From NCBI RefSeq assembly GCF_004217555.1, contig NZ_SHKW01000001.1:5146001-5210000 (forward strand): a DNA stretch of 64,000 nt, written 5' to 3'. Shown one piece after another: positions 34,005 through 43,719 of the stretch. Under the pieces are notes generated by a model. It made no database searches, had not been told where the DNA came from, and was given only the letters and a program-made list of their open reading frames with translations. This stretch comes from Edaphobacter modestus. Its GTDB lineage: Bacteria > Acidobacteriota > Terriglobia > Terriglobales > Acidobacteriaceae. Within the stretch, counting starts at the first letter, position 1, and each line of letters starts with the position of its first letter. The position numbers and the translations under genes are program-made.

Positions 34005-37000
34005 ATGAAGTTTCTTCCTCAGCGGCCTGCGCTCCTTTCCTTCGGTCTCCTGTGTCTGCTGGTCTGTCCGCTGACAGGCTGGACGCAGAACTCTTCCTCA
34101 GCCTCTCCGCGGAGGCTATCGAGAACAACGCCTGGCGGTCGTTCCGTATCACGAGCGGCAGACGGTGTCGTGATTCCCGGCCCACTACGGTCGTTTTTGC
34201 GAATGGCCGGAATCAGCCAGAAGATCCCGGCGGACGAAGTTCTGCCGTTGCTCTCGCGAAACGTCTTCATGCAGGGGTACAGCCAGCAAAAGCCAACCGA
34301 ATTCCTGATCCTGCTGGACCGTTACGTCCAACAGGCCCGGGAACTGCAGATTCTCGCGGGCTCCAGCGGAACGATCAATGTTATGGGTTGCGCCGATGTC
34401 GGCACCCTGATCCAGATCCTCGGCTATCGCGTCGTTGGCAACTGCCACGAAAAGAACCTCACCCTCGCGACTTCGGATCCGGACCGTGCCTTTCTAACGA
34501 TCGACTCGGGGTTTCCATTGATCACGCTTGAGGAGTCGCTTCAGAAGGGGGTGGAATTCCATTATCCCTTCCCGTCTGCCCGAGTTCCAGTGTTGCTGAA
34601 AGAATCCGACTGGATGGCGCTCAATCGCAAGCGGTCGGCTGCCAATCTGATCGATCTTCTGATTCGCGATCCTGGGATTGCACGGCTTTACTGGGCCCTG
34701 TCGCGTAATGACGATGAGACCAACCTCGCGCTGGCGAAGTCTCCCGGCCTATGGAAGATGTCGGCCTTCGCTCCCGTGCTGGACTTCTACGGAAGCCAGA
34801 TTTCGATTCGTTCAGGCCGGGTGATGGTGCCAGGAGGGAGCAGAGCGGAGCCCGTATGGAAGGACCTTGCCGGTGCCAGTCCGGAGAACCCGGGTGAGTT
34901 TGTCATGCACCTGATCTCGAAAGATAACGGCTGGCTCGCAGCCTATTACGACGCGTTGTCCCGCGTGAGCCAGACCCAACAGGAGCATCTCACGGAACCG
35001 GCACGTATGAGGCATGTCTACGAGGCCTTCCGCTCGCCGCAACTCGAACCCGCCTCTACGGCCAGCGTGTTCCGCAAGGCTCCGGGGCTCCTGGTGCTCT
35101 TTACACGCGTTGAATGGGATCCGGACGGGAAACCTCACGTTCCTGGGGGGCTTGACGTCTGGAAGGAGAAGCTCGCGCAGAAGTCCGATTTCAAAGTGGT
35201 ACGCACCTGGGGCAAGCATGCCCGCAACTGGAACGATCCTGAGCAGCTTCTGGAGGCGATGGCTTCAATTTCGCGGCTGGACTCTGACACAGGCCCTCTG
35301 CAGACCTATCTGACCCTCAGCGAGATTGACGCTCGTCGGCCAGCGGGGCGGAAGTTGTCGCCCGAAGCCGCGCGCCTGCTTGCGGCACGCTTTCAGAAGT
35401 TTGGCACATGGTATCTTCTGTTTTCCGAATTTCCTGAGCTGACCGACGAATCGATCGCTCGCTTTATCAATGTGGCCGAATCCATCGGCGACATCTCCAA
35501 TGCCGCGTTGCGCGGCAACACTGTGGGAGCCTTCCAGGCGAATATCGGTATCTGGCAGATTCTCGCACGCCAGGAAGAGATTCCCGTCAGCGAGCTCAAT
35601 GCGTCCTGGATGAATACCGTAGGCTCGTTTGCAAAGATCACCTCGTCCATGCAGCTCTTCGATGCCGCGCGATCTTCGCTGGCAGATGTAGTCCGGGCTA
35701 CCGGTGCACAGAATCTCTCCCAGGAGGCGTTAATCGCCTTAATGGCCGGGCCGCCACAACAGACGCTGGAGGGGCAGCAGACGAGAGACGAGATCGCGGG
35801 TCGTATCCGAAATGTGTTCGAGGACCAGAGACTTGTCTCGCTGAACACTCTCTTCTCGCTGAGCGACGGTCTGGCTTCGATGGCGCAGGGATCGGCTGCA
35901 CCGGCAAACATGCTTGGCCTTGCAGGAGAGCTGCACGAATTCGAGATGCCGCGGCCTATCTTCACCAATAGTGAAAAGATCTCCTGGGCCCCGGGTGTTT
36001 ACTCCACGCATCACGCCGAGTTGCAGATCAAGACCGACCTAACGAAAGTGATCAAGGGGCCAGGCACAAAGGTGCAGCTGGAAGCTGCCAGGGGACAATT
36101 GACGCCCTTCCTGCGCGATGCTCTGGTGGGGTTGAACTACGCGTACTACGAGCCACCGGGAGCTCAGGTACTGCATAACAACTCCCTCTTTGTGCGCGCA
36201 CACGACTTCTCGGGTCTCTCGGTGGTAGCGGAGGAACGCTCGTGGCTGGCTCCGGAGTTGATGGGCGTCGGAACTCCGGCGGGGGGAGGAGCCTACCTCA
36301 TGGGGTCGCTTGCCGATCTTCCTTATGCGCTGGCGGCGACCGAGCAGGACTTCATCGCGCCTGAAAATGTGCAGGCGCTCATCTGGAAGGAACTGGTTCC
36401 GGACCTCCTGGTCAGTGCAACAGTCCCGCGTTGGTGGAGCGTAAGCCCACAGGAGCTCCACGCTGTAACGCTCTACCTGCGTTCCGGCGAAGAGTTGCTG
36501 CTTTCGTCGGAAAAGGATCCCGCTCTCCGTGCGCAGGTCACACAGATTCTCGCGGATCGCATGGCACCGCAACGTCTCGAGACGCTTGATAAAGCTCTGG
36601 CGAACAATGAGGACGCCATTGCCGTGCTCGCCCAGACCATGCCAGCGGACACCTTCTATCTGGCTGCGGAGTTTCGCCGCAGATATCCGGGCCGTGCAGC
36701 TGTTGCCGGATCGCACATGCAGCAGCTGGATGCCCTTGCCGCACAGTACCCAGCAGACACCTCCGTCGAGCGGCTCTCCCGCGACTTTGGTGTTCCCCAT
36801 CCTGTGCTCGCACGCAGCTATGCCCCGAAGCTGCTTTATGTGAAGCCATTTCCGTCTTTCGGTGGAGAGTCGAGCCGGCTCTTCGGCGAGTCGTGGGAAT
36901 CAAGCAACCTGTACTGGGCCAGTCTGGCAGATGAGAAGGGATACCAGCCGGCGACTTTGAACCGGCTGGTTCCAGAGCTTACCCGTCGTATGACCGCGAA

Positions 37001-37172
37001 GATCTTCGCCACAGATCTTGAAGACTGGCCGGCGCTGCACCGAGCCATGCAGGAGGCCGGGGAGGAGTTTCGTCAGGGAAAGGTTGCGCCCTTGCCGATG
37101 GCGGCAACGGCTGGATCGTTACAGGCTCCTGGTGGACAGCCGCAGGAGACCCCGATTGGAGGAGTACGGTGA
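34005..37172 (+). CDS. Large exported protein of unknown function
   Basis: A secreted protein of 1055 residues. The signal peptide is clear (LPQRPALLSFGLLCLLVCPL, cleavage probably after GWTQ). The rest is mostly soluble, rich in Leu, Ala and charged residues with no further membrane helices. Segments such as ADVGTLIQILGYRVVGNCHE and RAFLTIDSGFPLITLEESLQ match no family I can name. The start ATG 34005 has GAGG eight bases upstream (GTG 33996 is an alternative). Its stop overlaps the start of a VWA protein gene, so both are made together in the envelope. Probably Acidobacteria-specific. Confidence 0.8.
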   Translation: MKFLPQRPALLSFGLLCLLVCPLTGWTQNSSSASPRRLSRTTPGGRSVSRAADGVVIPGPLRSFLRMAGISQKIPADEVLPLLSRNVFMQGYSQQKPTEFLILLDRYVQQARELQILAGSSGTINVMGCADVGTLIQILGYRVVGNCHEKNLTLATSDPDRAFLTIDSGFPLITLEESLQKGVEFHYPFPSARVPVLLKESDWMALNRKRSAANLIDLLIRDPGIARLYWALSRNDDETNLALAKSPGLWKMSAFAPVLDFYGSQISIRSGRVMVPGGSRAEPVWKDLAGASPENPGEFVMHLISKDNGWLAAYYDALSRVSQTQQEHLTEPARMRHVYEAFRSPQLEPASTASVFRKAPGLLVLFTRVEWDPDGKPHVPGGLDVWKEKLAQKSDFKVVRTWGKHARNWNDPEQLLEAMASISRLDSDTGPLQTYLTLSEIDARRPAGRKLSPEAARLLAARFQKFGTWYLLFSEFPELTDESIARFINVAESIGDISNAALRGNTVGAFQANIGIWQILARQEEIPVSELNASWMNTVGSFAKITSSMQLFDAARSSLADVVRATGAQNLSQEALIALMAGPPQQTLEGQQTRDEIAGRIRNVFEDQRLVSLNTLFSLSDGLASMAQGSAAPANMLGLAGELHEFEMPRPIFTNSEKISWAPGVYSTHHAELQIKTDLTKVIKGPGTKVQLEAARGQLTPFLRDALVGLNYAYYEPPGAQVLHNNSLFVRAHDFSGLSVVAEERSWLAPELMGVGTPAGGGAYLMGSLADLPYALAATEQDFIAPENVQALIWKELVPDLLVSATVPRWWSVSPQELHAVTLYLRSGEELLLSSEKDPALRAQVTQILADRMAPQRLETLDKALANNEDAIAVLAQTMPADTFYLAAEFRRRYPGRAAVAGSHMQQLDALAAQYPADTSVERLSRDFGVPHPVLARSYAPKLLYVKPFPSFGGESSRLFGESWESSNLYWASLADEKGYQPATLNRLVPELTRRMTAKIFATDLEDWPALHRAMQEAGEEFRQGKVAPLPMAATAGSLQAPGGQPQETPIGGVR

Positions 37173-38230
37173 AGAAGTCTCTTCTCTCAGTTTTGTTGAT
37201 GTCCTCGTTGCTGGTGCTTGGGGGTGGACGAAAGACCGCCGCCCAGGATGACTCCCGGATTCTGGTCAATGTGGTTCTGGTGCAGTTGAATGTTGCGGTG
37301 ACTGACCGCAAAGGGAACTACATCAGCGGCCTCAAGCCGGAAGATTTTGCGATCACCGAGGACAAGATCCCGGAGAAGATCGCAACCTTCGAGGAGGGCA
37401 ATGAGCCCACACGCCGCCTGGTACTGAGCGGGCCCGATGGCAAAATGAAACAGCAGGCCGTCATGCAACCCGCGGAAGGTGCCGATTCCTCTGCCGTATC
37501 CATCCCTTCCATTACCGGGGCCAACGTCTTTATTCTCTTCGATACGAGCAATTACATGTATCGCGGTTTTGTCTTTGCCCAGGATGCGATCGCCGACTTC
37601 ATCCGTTCGCTCGAAGGTGTCTCCCGCCTCGCCTTCTACTCCTATAGCCGCGATCTCTCTCGCGGGGTCCAGCTTACAGGCGACCGCTCGACGGTGCTGC
37701 GTGGCGTGCGCAGCACAGTAGCGGGAGACGACGCCGCGCTCTACAACTGCCTCTTGATGACGGTGAAGGATGCGGCGCAGTTTACAGGCCGCAAAGCCAT
37801 TGTCGTGTTTTCCAATGGCCCCGATAATGCGAGCCTGGTTCCCCCCGAGGACGTTGCAGAGCTTGCGCAGTCGACCGGCACCATCATCTATATGGTCAGT
37901 ACACGCGACGCTCAGGCAGAACCCGTATCTACAGCCGTCTTCGAACGCATGAGCAAGGCAACTGGGGGCAAGGCCTACTTCGCGAAGAGCTGGAAAGATG
38001 AAAAGGATGCCTTTTCCTCCATCCGCGAAGACCTGGCCCACCTCTACTCGCTGAGCTACTATCCGCAACCGAACCCGAATCGTGGATGGAGGACCATCAA
38101 CGTACAGCTGATCGGCGAAAACGCGAAGAAGTACCGTATTCGCACTCGCGACGGATATCGTGTCTTGAAGCCGGCCCAGATCGCGACGATAGCGAGCCCT
38201 GCCGCGTCCTCCGAGTCAGCGCCAAGGTAG
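37169..38230 (+). CDS. VWFA-related acidobacterial domain protein, altered MIDAS
   Basis: A second secreted VWFA-related protein of the acidobacterial group (353 residues). Signal peptide LLSVLLMSSLLVLGGGRKTA is followed by NVAVTDRKGNYISGLKPEDF and a VWA domain. In the first metal-site strand the sequence is FDTSNYMYRG, so the final Ser of the usual DxSxS is Tyr; the paralogue at 9994 keeps DASKS. It ends with YSLSYYPQPNPNRG. The start GTG 37169 overlaps the orphan's stop in GTGA, with GGAGGAG upstream. The pair may form an adhesion or signalling complex, but that is inference. Confidence 0.85.
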   Translation: MKKSLLSVLLMSSLLVLGGGRKTAAQDDSRILVNVVLVQLNVAVTDRKGNYISGLKPEDFAITEDKIPEKIATFEEGNEPTRRLVLSGPDGKMKQQAVMQPAEGADSSAVSIPSITGANVFILFDTSNYMYRGFVFAQDAIADFIRSLEGVSRLAFYSYSRDLSRGVQLTGDRSTVLRGVRSTVAGDDAALYNCLLMTVKDAAQFTGRKAIVVFSNGPDNASLVPPEDVAELAQSTGTIIYMVSTRDAQAEPVSTAVFERMSKATGGKAYFAKSWKDEKDAFSSIREDLAHLYSLSYYPQPNPNRGWRTINVQLIGENAKKYRIRTRDGYRVLKPAQIATIASPAASSESAPR

Positions 38231-38251
38231 ACCGCGGCTCCCCGCAACGGC

Positions 38252-39211
38252 TCAGGGTTGAAAGACCAGTCGAGCGCCTTCGTTTGAGGCGTTCCACCGG
38301 CCTTCTACATCGCGTAGAGGGGCCGTCCGAATCTCTACCTTGAAAGGTTGTTTCGCCGCAGTCGCGAAAAACTCACCGATGGCCTCCCGAATTCGTTCCA
38401 TCGACGCGCTGCCGAAGCCGCTGCCCAGAATCTCAAGACCCGAACTGCGAAGCGTGGCTGCGGGAAGGGATACGGAGGGTCCCGCGCTTCCTCCAATCTG
38501 GATAAAGCGGACTCGCGGAGCCGAATGGCTGAGTCCCTTGCGCGCGATCGCCTCGAAGACCAGCTCGGCGGGCTGACCCCAGAGATAATCGAGCACCACA
38601 TCCACTCCGCTGTTACTCCATTCCTCACGCAGTGCGGCAATTGCTGCGTCACGATCCTGGCTCAAGGAGAGGACCGAGTCCGCACCGAGTGCCTTCAATT
38701 CATCGCCGTCCACATGCCTGGCCATCGCGATAACGTGGCGTGCCCCCAGCCGCTTGGCAATCTGGATGGCCAGCCGGCCTGCGGATCCCGTCGCACCCAG
38801 TACCAGGACGCTCTCGCCGGACTTGAACTGGGCGCGCGCTTTAAGGGCTACCCAGGATGACATTCCCGGGTTTGCGATCGCGGCCGCCGTCGCGTCATCC
38901 AGTTCTTTGGGAACGGGACCTAAAAGAGCATCTCCAGCGACAGACAGTTCAGAGAACGTTCCGAATGGAGGACGCGCTGCTCCGAAGTAGACGGAGGTGC
39001 CATCCTCGAGCTTGCCGACGCCGTCCACGCCCGCGACAAAGGGAAACTGGCCCGTGCTGCCGTAATGAGTGCCATTTGCTAATGACCTCACGATGGGATG
39101 CAGGCCGGCGGCTGTGACTCTCACGATACGCTCGCCCTGTTGTGGCGTTGGGTCGGCGAAGGACATGTAACGTGGAGGCTGGGTATAACTCTCGACGACG
39201 GCTGCATTCAT
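38252..39211 (-). CDS. Zinc-independent medium-chain oxidoreductase (quinone oxidoreductase-like)
   Basis: A medium-chain dehydrogenase/reductase that uses NADPH on an unsaturated carbonyl or quinone-like substrate. The GroES-like N-terminus (GERIVRVTAAGLHPIVRSLA) lacks the zinc ligands. The Rossmann motif is VLVLGATGSAGRLAIQIAKR, followed by ALGADSVLSL and VDVVLDYLWGQP. From ATG 39211, preceded by AAGGAGA, it has 319 residues (a TTG at 39217 is also possible). The physiological substrate cannot be read from the sequence. Confidence 0.86.
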   Translation of the reverse strand: MNAAVVESYTQPPRYMSFADPTPQQGERIVRVTAAGLHPIVRSLANGTHYGSTGQFPFVAGVDGVGKLEDGTSVYFGAARPPFGTFSELSVAGDALLGPVPKELDDATAAAIANPGMSSWVALKARAQFKSGESVLVLGATGSAGRLAIQIAKRLGARHVIAMARHVDGDELKALGADSVLSLSQDRDAAIAALREEWSNSGVDVVLDYLWGQPAELVFEAIARKGLSHSAPRVRFIQIGGSAGPSVSLPAATLRSSGLEILGSGFGSASMERIREAIGEFFATAAKQPFKVEIRTAPLRDVEGRWNASNEGARLVFQP

Positions 39212-39267
39212 CCGCAAATCTCCTTATGCCAGCATAGATGAGACTGCAGGCTGCTTCGATGCGCGGT

Positions 39268-39444
39268 TTATTCGTCTTCAGTCAGATAGCAGCGCAGCAG
39301 TCCACAGACTACGGCGATGATCCCACCCAACAGCATGAGAAGAGGAGCCGTCGAGGCCTTGCCGACCGCATAGGGCAACAGGAAGATTCCAACGCCTGCG
39401 TACATCATGATCGTCAGCAGCGTTCGTGCGGTCTTCCGGTTCAC
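39268..39444 (-). CDS. Small two-helix membrane protein
   Basis: A 58-residue protein starting at GTG 39444, which follows AGGAGGGG. It has two hydrophobic helices (TLLTIMMYAGVGIFLLPYAV and APLLMLLGGIIAVVCGLLRC) and ends CYLTEDE. The open frame continues upstream to 39582, but that portion lacks a ribosome-binding site and looks untranslated. No family is recognised. It may be transcribed with the oxidoreductase just downstream. Confidence 0.6.
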   Translation of the reverse strand: MNRKTARTLLTIMMYAGVGIFLLPYAVGKASTAPLLMLLGGIIAVVCGLLRCYLTEDE

Positions 39445-39596
39445 GTCCCCTCCTGGCTCGCCGCTCTGCCTGTCCACCTGCGTGCGCCGGTCGATGGTGT
39501 AGAGTGGCGTTATCGATGAGACAAACCCCTGCCGGACATATATACCCGGTGGTTTCCATGCTGTGCAAGATCTAATCTCCACACGGAAGGTCTCCT

Positions 39597-40535
39597 ATGC
39601 AGCGATTGGATATTTCCCGCCCACGGCGTGAATTCATCTCTTTCTTCGCCTTGTTTGTGGTTTCGTGCTCGCTGAGTGCCCAGTCCCGCACGGAGGTGCG
39701 GCCCGACGATCGCATCTCTTCGCAGGTCATCAAGCTCAAGAACGGCATCACTCTGAACTACGCGGTTCAGGGCGATCCGAAGGGTCCTGTAATCGTGATG
39801 CTTCATGGAGCGGGAGACTCATGGCACTCTTACGCTCGTGTCTTCCCGCTTCTTCCTGCGAGCTATCGTGTCTATGCGGTTACGTTACGCGGTCATGGCC
39901 TGTCGGACCATCCTGACTCCGGCTACTCCCGCGCCGACTTCGCCGGGGATATCCTCGACTTTCTCGATCAATTGCATATTCAGCACGCGACACTGGTCGG
40001 CCACTCGCTCGGAAGCTTTGTCGCCCAGAAGGTCGCAGAGCAGGACACCGGGCACCTCGACCGGTTGGTGTTGATCGGCTCCGGTCCTGGCACGCACCGG
40101 GCCGGATCTTCGGAAGAAGAGATCACCAGTCCCTTCGCCAGGCTGACCGACCCGGTTCCGTACACCTTCGCGCGCGACTTCCAGGCAAGCACAATCTACT
40201 ATCCGGTTCCTGCATGGTTCTTCGAGATGATGGTGGGAGAGGCACAGCGTGTACCGGCAGCCACCTGGCACGGCCTTGGTGCGAGCATCAGTACCGGAGA
40301 CTCTCTCGACCAGTTGAAGAAGATTCGGGTTCCGACGCTCTTGTTCTGGGGAGAGAAAGACTCCATCTTTCACCGCGAGGATCAGGAGACTCTCCTCAAA
40401 AACATCCCACAGGCCCTGCTCAAAGACTATCCGGAGACAGGCCATGCGCTGCACTGGGAGCGGCCGGAGCGATTCACCGCCGATCTGCTCGTTTTCATAC
40501 GGTCCAACGGAGGTACAAAACAGGTACGGCCCTGA
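39597..40535 (+). CDS. Exported alpha/beta hydrolase
   Basis: An alpha/beta-fold hydrolase with an N-terminal signal-like segment (REFISFFALFVVSCSLSAQS). The oxyanion region VIVMLHGAGDSWHSYARVFP, the nucleophile elbow TLVGHSLGSFVAQKVAEQ, a likely acid in LLFWGEKDSIFHRED and the histidine in ETGHALHWERPERF give a full triad. Its 312 residues resemble haloalkane dehalogenase/esterase-type proteins; substrate unknown. The stop lies three bases from the convergent GH95 gene stop. Confidence 0.85.
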   Translation: MQRLDISRPRREFISFFALFVVSCSLSAQSRTEVRPDDRISSQVIKLKNGITLNYAVQGDPKGPVIVMLHGAGDSWHSYARVFPLLPASYRVYAVTLRGHGLSDHPDSGYSRADFAGDILDFLDQLHIQHATLVGHSLGSFVAQKVAEQDTGHLDRLVLIGSGPGTHRAGSSEEEITSPFARLTDPVPYTFARDFQASTIYYPVPAWFFEMMVGEAQRVPAATWHGLGASISTGDSLDQLKKIRVPTLLFWGEKDSIFHREDQETLLKNIPQALLKDYPETGHALHWERPERFTADLLVFIRSNGGTKQVRP

Positions 40536-40538
40536 TTC

Positions 40539-43082
40539 TTACGAGAAGTGAACCGTAAAACTCTCCCCGGCCTTCACCGGCAGGACCAGCTCGTCCGGTC
40601 CTGTGCCGGGGATCGGTTCCGTCGTCTGGGGCGAGACAGAGGCGATCCGCTGTCCCTTGGGTGCAAGAATGTGATGGGTCAGATCGAGGTGCGCCTTGAG
40701 TGTCGCCTGGGTTGCCTTTCCATTCTGCCATTGAAGATCGATCTCCAGACCGCCCCTGGCGCGCAGGCCACGGAAAGATCCGTTCGGCCATGCCTTGGGC
40801 AGGGCGGGCAGCAGACGAATTACATTGGCCGCCGATTCCATTCCGCGCATCTGGGCAACCTCATTGCTTCCTCCGCTGGCATGGGACTGCAGCAGCATCT
40901 CGATCATTCCGGTCGAGCCACCGATATTGCCGTCAAGCTGGAACGGAGAATCCGCCTTCGTACCACACACATCGAACATGTTGCCGCGGGTTGAGTCTGA
41001 CAGCAGCCGCAACAGGCTGGTGTAAGCGGCATCGCCATCGTGAAGACGCGCCATGCAGCAGAGAATCCAGGCCCTCGACCATCCCGTGCTGCCCCCGCCG
41101 TTCACAAGCCTGCGGTCCAGCGTTACCCTCGCCGCCCGAGCAAGATCGGGGGTTCGCTGAGGCGTGATCTGGTCGTCCGGGAAGAGTGCGAACAGATGCG
41201 AAATATGGCGATGGCCCGGTTCATTCTCCGCATAATCCTGTTGCCACTCCTGGAGATTTCCCGCTTTGCCAATCTGAAAGGAAGGCAGTTTGATGAGAGC
41301 CAGCCGGGCGCGATTGTGTAGCTCCGCATCCGTCGTGGCGTCCCAGTTGGGGGAAGCAGCGAGGACGGAGGCCGCCTGCAGCAGGCGCGTGAGAACTGCC
41401 CGCACGATCTCGATGTCCATCGTCGGAGCCATGCAGACGTTGTGCGCCGACCCGTCCGGCAACTTGTACTTATTCTCCGGAGAGCAGGATGGTCCCGTCA
41501 CCATGCGCTCGGTCTTCGGGTCCGTCACCAGGTAGTCGAGAAGAAACAGGGCATTCTCGCGCAGGCGGGGATAAGCCCTGTCCCGAAGGAAGGAGATGTT
41601 GCCGGTGTAATCGAAGTGATCCCACAGGTGCAGCGACAACCAGGCAGCTCCCATGGGCCATACCCCGCCGCCAAGCCCATCGACCGGTGAGGAGTCCCCC
41701 CAGATATCGGTGTTGTGATGGACGACATAGCCGCCCGCGCCATAGTACTTCTGCGCGGTGACGTATCCCGGATTCCGGGTGCGATCGATCAGGTCAAACA
41801 ACGGCGCGTGCAGGTCCGAGAGGTTCCCGCGTTCGGCCAGCCAGTAGATCATCTGAATGTTGATATTGATCGTGTACTTCGATCCCCATGGCGGGTCGAC
41901 GGATTCATTCCAGATTCCCTGGAGATTTGCCGCGAAGTTTCCCGGCCGGGAGCTCGAGATCAGCATGTAGCGGCCGAACTGAAAGTAGATCCCCAGCAGG
42001 CCCAGGTCTTCGCCGCCTGCCTTGATCTTCTGAAGCCGCTTGTCCGTGGCAACTGCGGCATTCGCGTCCTCTGCATCCCCCAGTACGATCGCCGAACGCC
42101 GGAACAGTCTCTGATGATCGACGATGTGCCGCATGCGCAGCTCGGCATAGGGTCGCGAGGCCGCGGCAAGAATATTCCTGACGACCGCCTGGCGCATGAT
42201 CGCGTCCCCTGCCGGATATCGATAGTTTGTAGCGCAATCAAGAAACAGTGTGATGGCGGTCGCATTCGTGACGGTGAGTGTATTGCTCTTCGTCGAGGTG
42301 ATGCCATCGGTCGAGACGGCCAGCAGCTCCGCATAGTAGCGAATTCCGACCTGGCGTTCCTTGACCGGCAATCCTGGATCGTCGTTTACAGGAAGCGCCT
42401 CACCGAAGATCTTCAGCCGATTCTGCGCCAGCGCATCTGTCTCGAAGTTGGCTGGGCGGTCGAGCGTAGCCGCAAAGCTGATCTTGCCGATCTTGTCCGA
42501 CGTCAGCCGGATCACGATGACCTGGTCGGGCGCCGAGCTGAAAACCTCTCGCCGATACCGCACTCCATTATGGGCAAAGGTCGTCGCGGCTATCGCCGTG
42601 TCGAGATTCAATTCCAGACGGTAGTCGGTGACGCCCTCCATTGGACCGAAGTCCAGATGCAGATCGCCCAGGGTCTGATAACAGGGAAGGCGGCGAGGAA
42701 CGGAGATGAAGTCGGTCAACACCAGTGCTTCCGCTTCCGCCACCTGTCCGGCGAAGAGCAGCTGGCGCATCTTTTGCACGGTCTCGCCCGCCAGGGGATT
42801 ATTGCGGTCCCGCAGTTCACCATCCCAGATGGACTCTTCATTGAGCTGGATTCGGTCCTTGCCCGGTTGACCGAAGACGCAGGCTCCCAGCCTGCCATTG
42901 CCCACGGGAAGCGAGTCCTGCCAGGTTTCCGCCGGCTGATCGAAGAACAGCTTGTAGGGAGTCGGGTCGTCGGGAGTTATCGGCTCCTGCCACGGCAGCG
43001 CAAGGGCCTTGTGTTGCGAAATCACTGCGGCCGCGGCGGCGGAGGTTGCGATGAAGCGGCGGCGCGTCGGGCGATTCGACAT
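40539..43082 (-). CDS. Glycoside hydrolase family 95 protein (alpha-L-fucosidase or alpha-L-galactosidase type)
   Basis: GH95 enzymes invert alpha-1,2-L-fucosidic or related alpha-L-galactosidic bonds. The Tat-like leader RRRFIATSAAAAAVIS implies export. Family signatures run from YKLFFDQPAETWQDSLPVGN and GRLGACVFGQPGKDRIQLNE through the long barrel to GPSCSPENKYKLPDGSAHNV and LNGGGSTGWSRAW-like text (seen as VNGGGSTGWSRAWILCCMAR). Its 847 residues are typical. With rhaT and lutABC nearby it suggests plant deoxy-sugar use. The exact linkage is not decided by sequence. Confidence 0.9.
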   Translation of the reverse strand: MSNRPTRRRFIATSAAAAAVISQHKALALPWQEPITPDDPTPYKLFFDQPAETWQDSLPVGNGRLGACVFGQPGKDRIQLNEESIWDGELRDRNNPLAGETVQKMRQLLFAGQVAEAEALVLTDFISVPRRLPCYQTLGDLHLDFGPMEGVTDYRLELNLDTAIAATTFAHNGVRYRREVFSSAPDQVIVIRLTSDKIGKISFAATLDRPANFETDALAQNRLKIFGEALPVNDDPGLPVKERQVGIRYYAELLAVSTDGITSTKSNTLTVTNATAITLFLDCATNYRYPAGDAIMRQAVVRNILAAASRPYAELRMRHIVDHQRLFRRSAIVLGDAEDANAAVATDKRLQKIKAGGEDLGLLGIYFQFGRYMLISSSRPGNFAANLQGIWNESVDPPWGSKYTININIQMIYWLAERGNLSDLHAPLFDLIDRTRNPGYVTAQKYYGAGGYVVHHNTDIWGDSSPVDGLGGGVWPMGAAWLSLHLWDHFDYTGNISFLRDRAYPRLRENALFLLDYLVTDPKTERMVTGPSCSPENKYKLPDGSAHNVCMAPTMDIEIVRAVLTRLLQAASVLAASPNWDATTDAELHNRARLALIKLPSFQIGKAGNLQEWQQDYAENEPGHRHISHLFALFPDDQITPQRTPDLARAARVTLDRRLVNGGGSTGWSRAWILCCMARLHDGDAAYTSLLRLLSDSTRGNMFDVCGTKADSPFQLDGNIGGSTGMIEMLLQSHASGGSNEVAQMRGMESAANVIRLLPALPKAWPNGSFRGLRARGGLEIDLQWQNGKATQATLKAHLDLTHHILAPKGQRIASVSPQTTEPIPGTGPDELVLPVKAGESFTVHFS

Positions 43083-43245
43083 CAGAATAAGCTCCCTTGC
43101 GGATCCGGACGACAGGGTCCGGCTGGGTTATCTCTTAGGCAAAAGAGTGGTCAGTGTGGCAAAACGTTCAAGTGCAACCTTCATTTCCTCGACCATTTTA
43201 GTGCGTACCACAGCATCCGCGTTGCGGACCGGCCCTGGACCTTCG

Positions 43246-43665
43246 CTATTTCGCGAACAGCTGTCCCATGTCGGCAAATGCCTTGAACTCAAGGGCATTT
43301 CCTGCAGGGTCAAGAAAGAACATCGTCGCCTGCTCGCCAACCTCTCCCTTGAACCGGATATAAGGCTCGATGACGAAGCGGATCTTTGCAGACTGCAGCC
43401 TCTCGGCCAGCGCCTCCCAGACCTGCATGGAGAGCACCACGCCGAAGTGCGGAACCGGGACATCGTGACCATCCACTGGATTGTGATGCTGCTTCTCCTC
43501 TGCGGAGGGCTTCAGATGGGCAACGATCTGGTGGCCGAAGAGATCAAAATCGATCCACTGCGCGGAGCTTCGCCCTTCAGGGCAACCCAGAAGGCCACCG
43601 TAGAAAGAACGTGCTGCGTCAAGATCATTAACCGGGAAGGCGATATGAAAAGGGGTGAGCGGCAC
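43246..43665 (-). CDS. VOC-superfamily protein (glyoxalase/bleomycin-resistance-like)
   Basis: A single 139-residue vicinal-oxygen-chelate protein. The N-terminus PFHIAFPVNDLDAARSFYGG gives the first metal histidine. Further on are HFGVVLSMQVWEALAERLQS and the C-terminal MFFLDPAGNALEFKAF with a metal glutamate. Such proteins bind a divalent metal and act as isomerases, dioxygenases or resistance proteins. It lies alone between the GH95 gene and the signalling pair, so no role is implied by context. Confidence 0.88.
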   Translation of the reverse strand: MPLTPFHIAFPVNDLDAARSFYGGLLGCPEGRSSAQWIDFDLFGHQIVAHLKPSAEEKQHHNPVDGHDVPVPHFGVVLSMQVWEALAERLQSAKIRFVIEPYIRFKGEVGEQATMFFLDPAGNALEFKAFADMGQLFAK

Positions 43666-43719
43666 CTTGATGTCTCCTTGCGTTCATCATACGATGACGC
43701 TCCCGGAGAGTTCGCGCCT

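Noticed and set aside
41715..43286. 523-codon open frame on the plus strand
   Set aside because: Antisense to the GH95 gene, rich in Arg, Asp and Gly with no recognisable motif; the GH95 frame carries strong family signatures.
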